Shown here piece after piece: positions 1 to 9,402 of a stretch of DNA of 64,000 nucleotides (position 1 is the stretch's first letter; each line of letters starts with the position of its first letter). The DNA is from Pseudooceanicola sediminis (GTDB lineage: Bacteria > Pseudomonadota > Alphaproteobacteria > Rhodobacterales > Rhodobacteraceae): contig NZ_QWJJ01000001.1 in the NCBI RefSeq assembly GCF_003575965.1, positions 310,001 through 374,000 on the forward strand, written 5' to 3'. Both the position numbers and the translations under genes were made by a program. The notes below the pieces were generated by a model. That model saw only the letters and a list, made by a program, of their open reading frames with translations, was not told the origin of the DNA and ran no database searches.

Positions 1-653
1 CGCAGCGTCACTTCGGTAATGATCCCCAGCGTCCCCTCGCTGCCGATCATCAGCCGCGTCAGATCATAGCCTGCCGCGCTCTTGGCCGCCCGAGATCCCG
101 TGCGGATCACGGTTCCGTCCGCCAGAACCACCTCCAGCGCCAGAACATTCTCGGCCATCGTGCCATATCGCACCGCATTCGTCCCCGAGGCCCGCGTCGC
201 GCACATGCCCCCGACCGAAGCATCGGCCCCCGGATCGATCGGAAACTGCAACCCTGTCGCCCGCAATTCGTGGTTCAGCGCCTTGCGCGTGATGCCGGGC
301 TGGGTCACCGCCAGCAGATCCTCGGCGCGCACCTCCAGCAATTGGTTCATGCGGCTCATATCGACAGACACCCCCCCCAGCGGCGCATTCAACTGCCCCT
401 CCAGCGATGATCCGGCGCCAAAGGCGATGACAGGTACGCCATGCTGCCAGCAGCAGCGCAGGATGGCCGAGACCTCCTGCGTGTCCAGCGGATAAACCAC
501 CAGGTCAGGGGCCTGCGTTCCGCGCCCTGTCGCCGTATTCGCATGTTGCGCGCACAGCGCCGCCGACGTCTGAAGCCGGTCGCCCAAAAGGGCGCTCAAC
601 GTCGCGCGCACCGCATCCAGCGAAGCCTCTGCAGGTTTCACGATCGCATTCAT
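1..653 (-). CDS. FAD-linked oxidase, D-lactate dehydrogenase/glycolate oxidase type (3' part outside window)
   Basis: The reading frame opens at an ATG at 653 and is still open at base 1, so about 217 N-terminal residues are visible and the C-terminal part is missing. The visible part is a PCMH-type FAD-binding domain: the FAD loop [10 protein letters not shown] lies near residues 77-86, [11 protein letters not shown] near 140-150, KSAAGYDL near 191-198 and [11 protein letters not shown] near 204-214. These are typical of the GlcD / cytochrome D-lactate dehydrogenase family, which oxidises 2-hydroxyacids and passes electrons to the respiratory chain. KSAAGYDL fits the D-lactate dehydrogenase branch better than GlcD, but the substrate cannot be settled without the C-terminal domain. 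It stands alone, 675 bases downstream of the cysteine-synthase-like gene on the same strand. Confidence 0.88.
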   Translation of the reverse strand, partial: MNAIVKPAEASLDAVRATLSALLGDRLQTSAALCAQHANTATGRGTQAPDLVVYPLDTQEVSAILRCCWQHGVPVIAFGAGSSLEGQLNAPLGGVSVDMSRMNQLLEVRAEDLLAVTQPGITRKALNHELRATGLQFPIDPGADASVGGMCATRASGTNAVRYGTMAENVLALEVVLADGTVIRTGSRAAKSAAGYDLTRLMIGSEGTLGIITEVTL

Positions 654-1297
654 GGCCAAAACCTCCGGCAAATTGGGAACCTGCCCCGCGCCGGGACGCC
701 GCACCATCAACCGCGCCAACGACTCGTAACACTCCGCAGGGGAATGTCTTTTCCTACCCCCCACAGCCGATGCAGGCAAGGTGCGCACCACCGCGCGCCC
801 CGCACCACTGATCGGCCGGCCATGCGGCGATCATCGGCCACGCCAAAGGAACCTGCACCGCATCACACCCCCTATATGAACCAGAGCAGTAAGGGGCCTG
901 GCACCGGACCATCGGCACCATCACCGGTCCCGGAAATCCGCAGCACGGCAGAGATCTTCGCAAACATATCCACTGAACAACTCGCTGTCCCCAAGACCCT
1001 TGACCGGCCCCGTCAGAAGACCCTGCGCCACAACCTTAAATAGAACCACTCATCCGGGGGCAACATCCTGAAACCTAAAGAAAAACGTTAGATATGAAGT
1101 TCAAGATATTGAAATACCTGAATTCGATAGATATTGACACCACTCCAGACTTTCGCACAGCGAGAGTGCGATACAACATTAATCCCTCGGTGTCCGGCAC
1201 GGCCATATGACAGAAATGAAACCTGTCCACCCCGCAAGGTGACAAGTCTCCCCAGACTTATCCACAGACTTTTACGTGCGCTTTCCATGACTTGCCA
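654..1297. other. Non-coding gap between the FAD oxidase and the cysteine synthase-like gene
   Basis: No convincing gene. Short open frames on both strands lack family resemblance or ribosome binding sites. The stretch from about 950 to 1260 is clearly more AT-rich than its surroundings and contains GATATTGAA and GATATTGAC and a small inverted repeat, TCGCAC / GTGCGA, near 1151-1169. It could hold the promoter of the FAD oxidase or a small RNA, but I can support neither. Confidence 0.5.
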
Positions 1298-1320
1298 GCC
1301 CCGCGTGGATAACGCGGGGC
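1298..1320 (-). terminator. Hairpin downstream of the cysteine synthase-like gene
   Basis: GCCCCGCGT (1298-1306) and ACGCGGGGC (1312-1320) form a perfect 9-base stem with a 5-base loop, eight bases beyond the stop codon of the minus-strand gene. No T-run follows on the minus strand, so it may act as a 3' stabiliser or a Rho-assisted end rather than a classical intrinsic terminator. Confidence 0.5.
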
Positions 1321-1328
1321 CGCTCGTC

Positions 1329-2399
1329 TCAGCTCATCTGGTACCCGGGGGTCGAGGTTGAAATGGCCAGTTCCTCGGCGTCCATCTCGGCGTCGATGGC
1401 CTCGAACAGCGGGGTGCTCATGTACCGTTCGCCGGTGTCGGGCAGCATTACCAGGATCACCGTTCCCGGCGGGGCCGTCTCGGCCATCTGCATCGCGACG
1501 GCAAAGGTGGATCCGCCTGAAATTCCGGTCAGGATCCCCTCTCGCGCCGCCAGTTTGCGCGCCCAGGCGATCCCGTCTTCGCCTGCCACGGGGACAAGCT
1601 CGTCAAACGTCCGCTGGTCCAGCGCCTCCTGCAACACCAACGGAATGAAATCCGGCGTCCAACCCTGAATGGGATGCGGTTGAAAGGCGCTGTGGCTCAC
1701 GGCCGGGGCGCCATCGGAATCGCGGTCCTGCGTCACGCCGCTGCCGACCAGGGGGGCGTTCGACGGCTCGCTCAGCACGATGCGTATCTCGGGGCGCTCC
1801 GCCTTCAGCCGACGCCCCAGGCCCGTGGCCGTCCCGCCGGTGCCGTATCCCGTGACCACGGCGTCCAGCCGGTGCCCCTCGAAGTCGCCCAGGATCTCGG
1901 CCGCCGTGGTATGTTCGTGAATGGTGGCGTTTGCCTCCGTCTCGAACTGGTGCGCCAGGAACCAGCCGTTCTTTTCCGCCAGCTCGACAGCCTTGCGATA
2001 CATCCCCAGACCCTTTTCAGCCTTTGGCGTCAGCACCACCTTTGCCCCCATCATCCGCATCAGGCGTCGCCGCTCCACGGAAAAGCTTTCGGCCATGGTG
2101 ATCACCAGGGGATATCCCTTCTGGGCGCAGACCATCGCCAGGCCGATACCTGTGTTGCCGCTGGTCGCCTCGACCACGGTCTGCCCCGGCTTCAGTGCAC
2201 CGCTCTGCTCTGCCGTCTCGATGATGCTCAGCGCCAGCCGGTCCTTGACCGACGCCGCGGGGTTGAAGAACTCGGCCTTGACGTAGATCTCCACCCCCTC
2301 GGGCGCCAGGTTGTTGATCCGCACCACCGGTGTATTGCCGACCGTCTCCAGGATCGACGCATAGCGGGTGCCGCGTCCACGGGTTGTTCTCTGGGTCAT
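1329..2399 (-). CDS. Cysteine synthase family PLP-dependent enzyme
   Basis: Fold-type II PLP enzyme of the O-acetylserine sulfhydrylase group, which makes cysteine from O-acetylserine and sulfide in the cytoplasm. The PLP lysine is in NPAASVKDR (Lys52 from the start used here), the substrate loop TSGNTG is at residues 79-84, and a glycine-rich phosphate-binding loop GYGTGGT follows near residue 190. At 356 residues it is longer than the usual CysK of about 310; extra sequence lies between the phosphate loop and the C-terminal domain (DRDSDGAPAVSHSAFQ region) and in a C-terminal tail. An upstream ATG at 2405 is possible, but AGGAG sits one base from it and seven bases from the ATG at 2399, so I prefer 2399. 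CysK, CysM or a related beta-synthase cannot be separated by eye. Confidence 0.88.
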   Translation of the reverse strand: MTQRTTRGRGTRYASILETVGNTPVVRINNLAPEGVEIYVKAEFFNPAASVKDRLALSIIETAEQSGALKPGQTVVEATSGNTGIGLAMVCAQKGYPLVITMAESFSVERRRLMRMMGAKVVLTPKAEKGLGMYRKAVELAEKNGWFLAHQFETEANATIHEHTTAAEILGDFEGHRLDAVVTGYGTGGTATGLGRRLKAERPEIRIVLSEPSNAPLVGSGVTQDRDSDGAPAVSHSAFQPHPIQGWTPDFIPLVLQEALDQRTFDELVPVAGEDGIAWARKLAAREGILTGISGGSTFAVAMQMAETAPPGTVILVMLPDTGERYMSTPLFEAIDAEMDAEELAISTSTPGYQMS

Positions 2400-2721
2400 G
2401 TTCATGCTCCTTCTTCCATACTCTCACCTTATGCTCCCCCGGAATTCTGGCAATGGCGATGCGACATCCCTGCCGTTCTCACTGCGTCGCCCCCGACGTC
2501 GACCCCGACATCGACCCCGTCTGCGCGCCGAGGTGACCATGAGGTAAATAATTCGGCCCGACAGTCTGTTTTCACCGGAAATATTCTGCTGCGGCATCGC
2601 AACGCGCTCGACTTGAAAGCGCAAATCTCCTAACGATTACAGTCATGGGCGCAGCACACATCGGTGACTCGCACCAGGCCGGCGGCAAACGCCGGACTCT
2701 CCGTTACAAAAGGAAATACCT
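2400..2721. promoter_or_regulatory. Divergent intergenic region between the cysteine synthase-like gene and the sugar kinase gene
   Basis: This gap must carry the promoters of two divergent genes. A short direct repeat of a CGACCCCGACAT-like unit lies around 2492-2520, and the stretch 2540-2640 is relatively AT-rich. AAAGGA precedes the GTG start of the kinase. I see no clear operator and no small gene. Confidence 0.4.
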
Positions 2722-3657
2722 GTGCTGATTTGCTGCGGTGAAGCCCTGATCGACATGATCCCTACGCCCACTGTCGAAGGTCCGGATGGCTTTGTGCCCC
2801 ATTGCGGCGGGGCGATTTTCAATACCGCCATCGCGCTCGGACGCCTCGGCGCCAACAGCGCCATGCTCTCCGGGGTGTCGACCGACCTGTTCGGTCAGCG
2901 ACTGGCCGATGCGCTGTCGGGGGCACATGTTTCGACGGACATGCTGATCCGCTCGGACCGTCCGACCACGATGGCGTTCGTCACGCTGGTTGACGGCAAG
3001 GCCAGCTACAATTTCTACGATGAAAATTCCGCCGGTCGCATGATCACTCCGTCAGATCTGCCCGAGACGCTGTCCGACTCCATCGAGGCTTTCTATTTCG
3101 GTGGCATTTCGCTGGCCTGTGAACCCGGTGCCGACGCCTATGCCGCGCTCTGCGATCGCGTGCATACCGATCACGTCGTGATGATCGACCCCAATATCCG
3201 CCCCGGCTTCATTCGCGATCAGGACCGCTTTCGCGCGCGCCTGGACGCAATGCTGGGCCAAAGCGACATCATCAAGATCTCTGACGAAGATCTCGACTGG
3301 TTGCGTCCCGAATCCGCACCGCTGGACGAAAAGGCCTTTTCCCTGTGCGAAAGCGGTCCGGCGGTGGTGATACTGACCCGCGGCCGCGACGGTGCCTCCG
3401 CCTATTTCGGGGACGGTCGCAGCCTGCATGTCCCCGCGCGCCCCGCCCAGGTGGTGGACACCGTCGGGGCTGGCGACACCTTCAACGCAGGTGTCCTGTT
3501 CCGCCTGTCCGAACTCGGCCTGCTCAACAAGGCCGCGCTGCGCGACATCGACACCGGCGCATTGTCCGACGCCCTCGGGTTCGGCGCCCGGGTTGCGGCG
3601 GTAACCGTCTCACGTGCCGGGGCCAATCCGCCCTGGCGCAGCGAAGTGCCGAACTGA
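2722..3657 (+). CDS. PfkB-family carbohydrate kinase, probable fructokinase
   Basis: A 311-residue ribokinase/PfkB-fold sugar kinase. The glycine-rich N-terminal signature region CGGAIFNTAIALGRLG is at residues 28-43 and the C-terminal signature DTVGAGDTFNAG ends the ATP/anion-hole region, with the catalytic base expected at Asp252. The start is GTG, preceded by AAAGGA. It converges on xylB and shares a bidirectional terminator with it. Mannitol and sorbitol dehydrogenases of the neighbouring operon both yield fructose, so ATP-dependent conversion of fructose to fructose 6-phosphate is the natural role; Rhodobacter sphaeroides has such a fructokinase (MtlZ) in its polyol gene set. The family is broad, so the substrate is inferred from context. 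Confidence 0.88.
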   Translation: MLICCGEALIDMIPTPTVEGPDGFVPHCGGAIFNTAIALGRLGANSAMLSGVSTDLFGQRLADALSGAHVSTDMLIRSDRPTTMAFVTLVDGKASYNFYDENSAGRMITPSDLPETLSDSIEAFYFGGISLACEPGADAYAALCDRVHTDHVVMIDPNIRPGFIRDQDRFRARLDAMLGQSDIIKISDEDLDWLRPESAPLDEKAFSLCESGPAVVILTRGRDGASAYFGDGRSLHVPARPAQVVDTVGAGDTFNAGVLFRLSELGLLNKAALRDIDTGALSDALGFGARVAAVTVSRAGANPPWRSEVPN

Positions 3658-3663
3658 CCTGCA

Positions 3664-3690
3664 AAAAGGGCGCCAATGCGGCGCCCTTTT
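3664..3690. terminator. Bidirectional intrinsic terminator between the kinase gene and xylB
   Basis: AAAAGGGCGCC (3664-3674) pairs perfectly with GGCGCCCTTTT (3680-3690) around a 5-base loop. A-rich and T-rich flanks give a T-run on either strand, which fits termination of both converging transcripts. Confidence 0.9.
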
Positions 3691-3707
3691 CTTTGATAAT
3701 CAAACCG

Positions 3708-5159
3708 TTACTGGATGGATTTAAGGCCGGGATAAGCCGCCCGAAACCGTGCATATCCCGATTCGAAGGCATCGCTCAACGCCCTATCCGGCTCGACCAC
3801 GGACCCGATCTCGGGCCGTGTCATTACCTCTTGCGCCTCTGCTTCGCCTGCCGCGACCAGACCAAGCCGCGCCGCGCCCAAGGCTGCGCCAAACTCGCCC
3901 TTCGCAGGCAGCATCAGCGGCACGTCCAGCACCGTCGCGATCAGCTTGACCCAATAGGGCGACGCCGAACCGCCGCCGATCGCCAGCAGTGCCTCAGGCC
4001 GCGCGCCGACGCCCTTCAGCGCCTCCGCCGTGTCGCGCAGCCCGTAGGCCACGCCCTCCAGCACCGCGCGGGTCATGTCCTCCAGCGCAGTTTCTGTCCC
4101 CAGCCCGGTAAAGGCGCCCCGGATCGCCGCGTCATTGTGCGGCGTCCGTTCGCCCGCGAGATACGGCAGAAACTGTTCCCGCCCCGGCGCCCGGACATCG
4201 CCCAGAACCGAGGTCAGCTCGGCAGGGCGGCGGCCGCTGATGCGGGCCAGCCAGTTCAGACTGTCGGTTGCCGACAGCATCACGCCCATCTGGTACCAGC
4301 GCCCCGGCACCGCGTGGCAAAACGTGTGCAAAGCGCTGGCCGCATCCGGCGCATAGCCGTCGCGCGCCGCCAACAACACGCCCGACGTGCCGAGCGAGAC
4401 GAAGCCCTCGCCCTCGGCCAGGCAGCCAGTGCCGCAGGCCGCAGCGGCGTTGTCACCCGCTCCCCCTGCAACGGTCACCTTGCCCATGCCCCATTTCTGC
4501 GCCAGCTCGGCGCGCAGGCCACCGGCGGCGTCGCAGCCCTCCACCAGTGCAGGCATCTGATCGCGACGCATATGTCCGGCGTCCAGCAGGACCTCCGACC
4601 AATCACGCGCACCGACGTCCAGCCAGGACGTGCCCGCGCTGTCCGACATATCCGCCACATAGTCGCCGGTCAGATAATAGTTCAGATAAGCTGCGGGCAA
4701 TAACACCTTGGCAACGCGCGCAAAATTGTCCGGTTCGTGCTGCCGCACCCAATCCAGCTTCGGGGCTGTGAAACCGGGAAACACGATATTGCCCGACAGA
4801 TCGCGCACGCCCGGCAAACCGTCCAGACGCGCGGCCTCCACATGCGACCGCGTATCGTTCCACAGGATGCAGGGCCGGATCACCTCGCCCGCCGCATCCA
4901 ACAGGGTGGCGCCGTGCATATGCCCGGCCACGCCAATGCCGGTCACCGCCGCCAGTTCCGCAGGATGCGCCTCTTTCAGCTCGGCCAGCGCCGCTTCCAG
5001 CGCCACGACCCATTCAGCCGGGTTCTGTTCGGACCATCCGGGATGCGGGTTGCTGACCCGGCACGGGCTTTCCGCCGCGCCGATCACCGCCCCGCTCTCG
5101 TCGATCAGCAGCGCCCTCAGCCCAGATGTGCCAAGGTCCAACCCCAATGCATTCGCCAT
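3708..5159 (-). CDS. xylB: Xylulokinase
   Basis: FGGY-family kinase, 483 residues, phosphorylating D-xylulose to xylulose 5-phosphate for the pentose phosphate pathway. The N-terminal LGLDLGTSGLRALLID is the ATPase-fold phosphate-1 motif, and GGAGDNAAAACGTG contains the catalytic Asp. It is the last gene of the polyol operon: its ATG overlaps the stop of mtlK by one base (TAATG), implying translational coupling. D-arabitol oxidised by the operon's dehydrogenases gives xylulose, which explains a xylulokinase here without any xylose isomerase. Confidence 0.95.
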   Translation of the reverse strand: MANALGLDLGTSGLRALLIDESGAVIGAAESPCRVSNPHPGWSEQNPAEWVVALEAALAELKEAHPAELAAVTGIGVAGHMHGATLLDAAGEVIRPCILWNDTRSHVEAARLDGLPGVRDLSGNIVFPGFTAPKLDWVRQHEPDNFARVAKVLLPAAYLNYYLTGDYVADMSDSAGTSWLDVGARDWSEVLLDAGHMRRDQMPALVEGCDAAGGLRAELAQKWGMGKVTVAGGAGDNAAAACGTGCLAEGEGFVSLGTSGVLLAARDGYAPDAASALHTFCHAVPGRWYQMGVMLSATDSLNWLARISGRRPAELTSVLGDVRAPGREQFLPYLAGERTPHNDAAIRGAFTGLGTETALEDMTRAVLEGVAYGLRDTAEALKGVGARPEALLAIGGGSASPYWVKLIATVLDVPLMLPAKGEFGAALGAARLGLVAAGEAEAQEVMTRPEIGSVVEPDRALSDAFESGYARFRAAYPGLKSIQ

Positions 5160-6628
5160 TACTGCTCCTTAAGATAGGCGTTCAGCGCCGCCTCCGTCCC
5201 CTGCGCCCAGATCAGGCCCAGCCAATCGGCAAAGCGCCCGGCAAAGGCAGGAACCTGCGCGAGATCGCCGTAGACATCGCGCATTTCCAGCCAGGCCATC
5301 GGCGTATCCTTGGCCCGGGCGGCGGTTGCGGTCAACCGCTCCCAACTCGGGTCGTTCGGCGCGACCGCGGTGCCATCCTCGATATGGCCGATGCAATAGC
5401 GGCACCACAACGCCGACAGCAGGGCCAGACCGTCGACCGAGATGCCCGCGGCAAGACCATCGCGAACGGAGGGCACGATGAATTTCGGCTGCCTGTTCGA
5501 TCCATCCAGGCACAACCGCCGCGTCGTGTCCTTGATCGCGGGGTTGGAAAACCGCGCGTCGATCAGCTCAAGATACTGCTCAGGCGTGAATTCCGGCACT
5601 GCGTGGACATGCGGCAGGATCTCCTCTGCCTCTACCTTGCGAAAGAACGCGTGCACCAGCGGATGCGCCATCGCATCATGCGCCAGCTCGCACCCCAGCA
5701 ACGCGCCGGGATAGGCGATCACCGCATGTCCCCCGTTCAGGATACGGATCTTCATCCGTTCATAGGCGTGCACGTCGTCGGTAAAGGTCACGCCCACCTC
5801 TTCCAGGCGGGGGCGCCCCAGTGGAAACTTGTCTTCCAGCACCCACTGGCGAAACGGCTCGCAGGTCACCGGCACCGGATCGTCCAGTCCGAATCTGGCG
5901 GCCAGCGCGCGCTCTCCCTCGCCCGTGGCAGGGGTGATGCGGTCGACCATGCCGTTGGGAAAGGCCACCTGCCCCTCGATCCAGTCCGCCAGGTCCAGGT
6001 CGATCAGCTGCGCAAACCCCACGACGGCATCGCGCGTCACGTCACCATTGCCCGGCAGGTTGTCGCAGGACATCACCGTGAAGGGCGCGAGACCCGCCGC
6101 CCGCCGCGCTTTCAGTGCCGCGACGATGGCCCCGAAAACCGTGTGTGGCGCCTCGGGACGGGCCGCATCCGCAACGATATCGGGGTGCGAGGGATCAAAG
6201 GTGCCGGTGTCGGCAGAAACGAAGTATCCCCCCTCGGTCACCGTCAGGGACACGATGCGCGTCGCTTCGTCCGTCATCCTGTCGATCAGCGGCCCGTTGT
6301 CCGCGTCGACCTCGATGAAATCGATCATCGCGCCGATGACCCGGGCGCGCGTGCCTGCCGGGTCCAGCTCGATCACCGTCGACAGGAAATCCTGTTCCTT
6401 CAGCATCTGGCGCATTGCCCCGTCCGGGGCGCGCACACCGGCGCCGGTCAGGGCCCAGTCGTGATCCAGCCCCTTGGCAAACAGGTCATCCAGGTACACC
6501 GCCTGGTGCGCGCGATGAAAATTGCCCAGACCGACATGCACGATGCCATGGCTCAAGGCGGCCCGGTCATATCCGGGCACGACGATTTCAGGGCTGAGAT
6601 TCCCCAGCGTATCCGCTGCCAGTTTCAT
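5159..6628 (-). CDS. mtlK: Mannitol 2-dehydrogenase (long-chain polyol dehydrogenase)
   Basis: A 489-residue NAD-dependent long-chain secondary alcohol dehydrogenase oxidising D-mannitol to D-fructose, probably also D-arabitol to D-xylulose. The N-terminal Rossmann part carries HVGLGNFHRAHQA, and the family's catalytic Lys-x4-Asn-x2-His pattern is visible in KIRILNGGH (Lys293, Asn298, His301). Fructuronate and tagaturonate reductases share this fold, but the sorbitol dehydrogenase, ABC importer and xylB in the same operon point to polyols. It lies 45 bases behind smoS and overlaps xylB by one base. Confidence 0.93.
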   Translation of the reverse strand: MKLAADTLGNLSPEIVVPGYDRAALSHGIVHVGLGNFHRAHQAVYLDDLFAKGLDHDWALTGAGVRAPDGAMRQMLKEQDFLSTVIELDPAGTRARVIGAMIDFIEVDADNGPLIDRMTDEATRIVSLTVTEGGYFVSADTGTFDPSHPDIVADAARPEAPHTVFGAIVAALKARRAAGLAPFTVMSCDNLPGNGDVTRDAVVGFAQLIDLDLADWIEGQVAFPNGMVDRITPATGEGERALAARFGLDDPVPVTCEPFRQWVLEDKFPLGRPRLEEVGVTFTDDVHAYERMKIRILNGGHAVIAYPGALLGCELAHDAMAHPLVHAFFRKVEAEEILPHVHAVPEFTPEQYLELIDARFSNPAIKDTTRRLCLDGSNRQPKFIVPSVRDGLAAGISVDGLALLSALWCRYCIGHIEDGTAVAPNDPSWERLTATAARAKDTPMAWLEMRDVYGDLAQVPAFAGRFADWLGLIWAQGTEAALNAYLKEQ

Positions 6629-6673
6629 GGCCTTCGCCTCCGAATTATCATTATTATCAGCCGCCTGCGCGAC

Positions 6674-7447
6674 TCAGCTCATCCAGTTTCCGCCGTCGAC
6701 GTTATAGGTCTGCGCGACGATGTAATCGGCCTCGGGCGTGGCCAGGAAAACGGCCATGCCGGTCAGGTCCTCGGCCCGGCCCATGCGGCCAAAGGGAACG
6801 GCAGCGCCGACCTGCCGCTTCTTTTCGCCCGGCGCCAGCCCTTCGGCGGCGGCGAACTTTGCGTCCACCGCATCCCAATGATCGCCATCCACCACGCCGG
6901 GCGCGATGGCATTGACGTTGATACCCCGGTCGATCAGGTTCAGCCCGGCACTCTGCGTCAGCGAAATGACCGCCGCCTTGGTGGCGCAATAGACCCCGAC
7001 CAGAGATTCGCCACGCCGCCCGGCCTGGCTTGCCATGTTGATGATCTTTCCGCCGGTGCCTTGCGTCACCATCTGCCGCGCCACGGCCTGCATGGTGAAC
7101 AGCGTTCCACCCACGTTCACGGCAAACAGCCGGTCATAGCTTTCGCGGGTGATCTCGGCGATGCCGGCCAGGTCGAACAGCGCGGCATTGTTGACCAGGA
7201 TGTCGATCTTGCCCGCGGTCGCGACCACCTGGGCGACACCCGCCTCGATGCTCGCCTGGTCGCAGACATCCATCTGCACGCCATAGGCCCCCGGCCCCAG
7301 GTCCATCGCGGCCCGCTGCGCGGCATCGCCATCGATATCAGCGATCGCCACCTGCGCCCCTTCGCCAAGATAGGCGCGCGCAAAGGCCTTGCCGATACCG
7401 CGCGCCGCCCCGGTGATCAGGGCAGATTTCCCTGCCAGACGGGTCAT
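6674..7447 (-). CDS. smoS: Sorbitol dehydrogenase (L-iditol 2-dehydrogenase), short-chain family
   Basis: Short-chain dehydrogenase/reductase of 257 residues converting D-sorbitol (glucitol) to D-fructose with NAD. The cofactor loop TGAARGIG is at residues 13-20, NNAA near 87-90, and the catalytic Tyr/Lys pair is in YCATKAA. The sequence strongly resembles SmoS of Rhodobacter sphaeroides, including [13 protein letters not shown] in the substrate loop. Its ATG overlaps the stop of the ATPase gene by four bases (ATGA), so the two are probably translationally coupled. It is encoded between transporter and mannitol dehydrogenase, so uptake and oxidation are co-expressed. Confidence 0.95.
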   Translation of the reverse strand: MTRLAGKSALITGAARGIGKAFARAYLGEGAQVAIADIDGDAAQRAAMDLGPGAYGVQMDVCDQASIEAGVAQVVATAGKIDILVNNAALFDLAGIAEITRESYDRLFAVNVGGTLFTMQAVARQMVTQGTGGKIINMASQAGRRGESLVGVYCATKAAVISLTQSAGLNLIDRGINVNAIAPGVVDGDHWDAVDAKFAAAEGLAPGEKKRQVGAAVPFGRMGRAEDLTGMAVFLATPEADYIVAQTYNVDGGNWMS

Positions 7448-8448
7448 GCGATCCGCAGCCCCTCGGCATCGAAGCGGTGCAGCTTGTCCATCTGCGGCGT
7501 CAGAAAGATGCGGTCGCCATGGCGCAGGGCCACCTCACCGCTGGCCCGCACCGTCAGCGTCTCGGCCAGCCCGGTGTCATGCACGTGAAAGAACGTGTCC
7601 GACCCCAGGTGCTCGCTGACGCCCACGCGCCCTTCCCAGGTCCCGGCCTCGGCCGAGGTATCCAGGTGCTCGGGGCGAATGCCGATGGTATGGGCGGCGT
7701 GCTTGGCCGCTTCCGGCCCCTCGATCAGGTTCATCTTGGGAGAGCCGATGAAGCCTGCCACGAAGGTGTTGCGCGGCGTGTGATACAGCTCCAGCGGGCT
7801 GCCCACCTGCTCGATCCGCCCGGCATGCAGCACGACGATCTTGTCCGCCATCGTCATCGCCTCGACCTGGTCGTGGGTGACGTAGACCATCGTCGTCTTC
7901 AGCGTGTTGTGCAGCTCGGAAATCTCCAGCCGCATGTTGACCCGCAGCGCCGCATCCAGGTTGGACAACGGCTCATCGAACAGGAACGCCGCCGGTTCAC
8001 GCACGATGGCACGCCCGATGGCGACACGCTGCCGCTGGCCCCCCGACAATTGCCCGGGCCGCCGGTCCAGGTAGTCGGTCAGGTTCAGCACCGAAGCCGC
8101 GTAATCGACACGCTTGTCGCGCTCGGCGGCATCCATCTTGGCCATCTTCAGCGGAAAGGCGATGTTCTTGCGCACCGACATGTGCGGATACAGGGCATAG
8201 CTCTGAAACACCATCGCCAGCCCGCGTTTTGCCGGTGGCACATGCGTCGCGTCCTCCCGGTCGATGCGGATCTGACCCGAGGTGATGTCCTCCAGCCCCG
8301 CAATCAGCCGCAGCAACGTCGACTTCCCGCAGCCCGACGGCCCGACAAACACCACGAACTCGCCATCGTCGATGGTCAGATCCAGCGGCGGAATGACCTG
8401 CACCTCGCCAAAGCTCTTGGTCACCTTATCAAGTGTGATACGTCCCAT
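7444..8448 (-). CDS. smoK: Polyol ABC transporter ATP-binding protein
   Basis: A 334-residue ATPase of the MalK/UgpC class, driving the importer from the cytoplasmic face. Walker [10 protein letters not shown] lies near residue 36, the signature [14 protein letters not shown] near 134, and Walker [12 protein letters not shown] directly after. Residues from about 235 form the C-terminal OB-like regulatory domain (TOBE) typical of CUT1 sugar importers. It follows the two permease genes (11 bases after smoG) and overlaps smoS by four bases. The class is certain; sorbitol/mannitol specificity comes from the operon. Confidence 0.94.
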   Translation of the reverse strand: MGRITLDKVTKSFGEVQVIPPLDLTIDDGEFVVFVGPSGCGKSTLLRLIAGLEDITSGQIRIDREDATHVPPAKRGLAMVFQSYALYPHMSVRKNIAFPLKMAKMDAAERDKRVDYAASVLNLTDYLDRRPGQLSGGQRQRVAIGRAIVREPAAFLFDEPLSNLDAALRVNMRLEISELHNTLKTTMVYVTHDQVEAMTMADKIVVLHAGRIEQVGSPLELYHTPRNTFVAGFIGSPKMNLIEGPEAAKHAAHTIGIRPEHLDTSAEAGTWEGRVGVSEHLGSDTFFHVHDTGLAETLTVRASGEVALRHGDRIFLTPQMDKLHRFDAEGLRIA

Positions 8449-8459
8449 TGAGGTCTTCC

Positions 8460-9290
8460 TTACTTAACCGCGCCAAAGGTCAGGCCGCGGACGAGTTGTT
8501 TCTGGCTGAACCAGCCCATGATCAGGATCGGCGCGATGGCCATGGTCGACGCGGCCGAAAGCTTGGCGTAGAACAGCCCCTCGGGGCTGGAATAGCTGGC
8601 AATGAAGGCCGTCAGCGGGGCCGCCTTGGCCGCCGTCAGGTTCAGCGTCCAAAACGCCTCGTTCCACGCCAGGATGATGTTCAGCAGAACGGTGCTGGCC
8701 ATCCCGGGCACCGCCATCGGCAGCAGCACGGAAATCACCTCGTCCTTCAGGCCCGCCCCGTCCATCCGCGCCGCTTCCAGGATATCGACCGGGATCTCGC
8801 GGAAATAGGTGTACAGCATCCAGACGATGATCGGCAGGTTGATCAGCGTCAGCACGATGATCAGCCCGACCTGCGTGTCCAGCAATCCGAACCGCTGAAA
8901 CAGCAGGTAGATCGGCACCAGCACACCCACGGGGGGCAGCATCTTGGTCGACAGCATCCACATCAGCAGATCCTTGGTGCGCTTGCCGGGCACAAAGGCC
9001 ATGGCCCAGGCCGCCGGCACCGCGATCGCCAGCCCGATCAGGGTCGAGCCGACCGAGATCACCACCGAATTCCAGAAGTGGCGGAAATAATTCGACCGCT
9101 CCTGCACCGTGACATAATTCTCCAGCGTCCAGTGAAAGTTGAACCAGATCGGCGGATCGGCAATCGCCTGCGCCTCGGTCTTGAAACTGGTCAGGACGGT
9201 CCACAGGATCGGGAAAAAGATCAGCAGACCCACCGTCCAGGCGATCCCGGTATTGACCGCCTTGCGCCGTGTGGAAACCTTACGTGCCAT
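8460..9290 (-). CDS. smoG: Polyol ABC transporter permease, MalG type
   Basis: Inner-membrane permease of 276 residues with six predicted hydrophobic segments, the first at about residues 15-33. The EAA loop that docks with the ATPase reads [20 protein letters not shown] near residue 175. This is the MalG-like half of a CUT1 importer. Translation starts at ATG 9290; the 112-base gap to smoF contains a copy of the hairpin-plus-core intergenic repeat described at 9303-9366. Confidence 0.93.
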   Translation of the reverse strand: MARKVSTRRKAVNTGIAWTVGLLIFFPILWTVLTSFKTEAQAIADPPIWFNFHWTLENYVTVQERSNYFRHFWNSVVISVGSTLIGLAIAVPAAWAMAFVPGKRTKDLLMWMLSTKMLPPVGVLVPIYLLFQRFGLLDTQVGLIIVLTLINLPIIVWMLYTYFREIPVDILEAARMDGAGLKDEVISVLLPMAVPGMASTVLLNIILAWNEAFWTLNLTAAKAAPLTAFIASYSSPEGLFYAKLSAASTMAIAPILIMGWFSQKQLVRGLTFGAVK

Positions 9291-9302
9291 GACACGGCCT
9301 CC

Positions 9303-9366
9303 CTGTCATCTGGCCAGAAATACTCCGGGGTGAATGGGCCGAAGGCCCAGAGGGGCAGCGCCCCTT
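9303..9366 (-). repeat. Intergenic hairpin-plus-core repeat, copy A
   Basis: Read on the minus strand, two GC hairpins (AGGGGCGCTGCCCCT and GGGCCTTCGGCCC) are followed by CCCCGGAGTATTTCTGGCC and AGATGACAG. The same core, TATTTYYGGCCAGATGA, recurs at 15313-15350 and 20921-21006. This copy lies inside the transporter operon between smoF and smoG, so any effect on transcription would be partial. Elements of this look are, to my recollection, common in Rhodobacterales intergenic DNA, but I know of no assigned function. Confidence 0.75.
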
Positions 9367-9402
9367 ACCCGGCTGATGCGAAAACCACATGTCCATCCCC
9401 CC

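Noticed and set aside
654-963. Short open frames in the gap near the window start
   Set aside because: No ribosome binding site, no family features, Arg-rich composition typical of shadow frames.
5126-7588. 820-codon plus-strand open frame
   Set aside because: It runs antisense to mtlK, smoS and smoK, which have complete family motifs. Long antisense frames are expected at this base composition.
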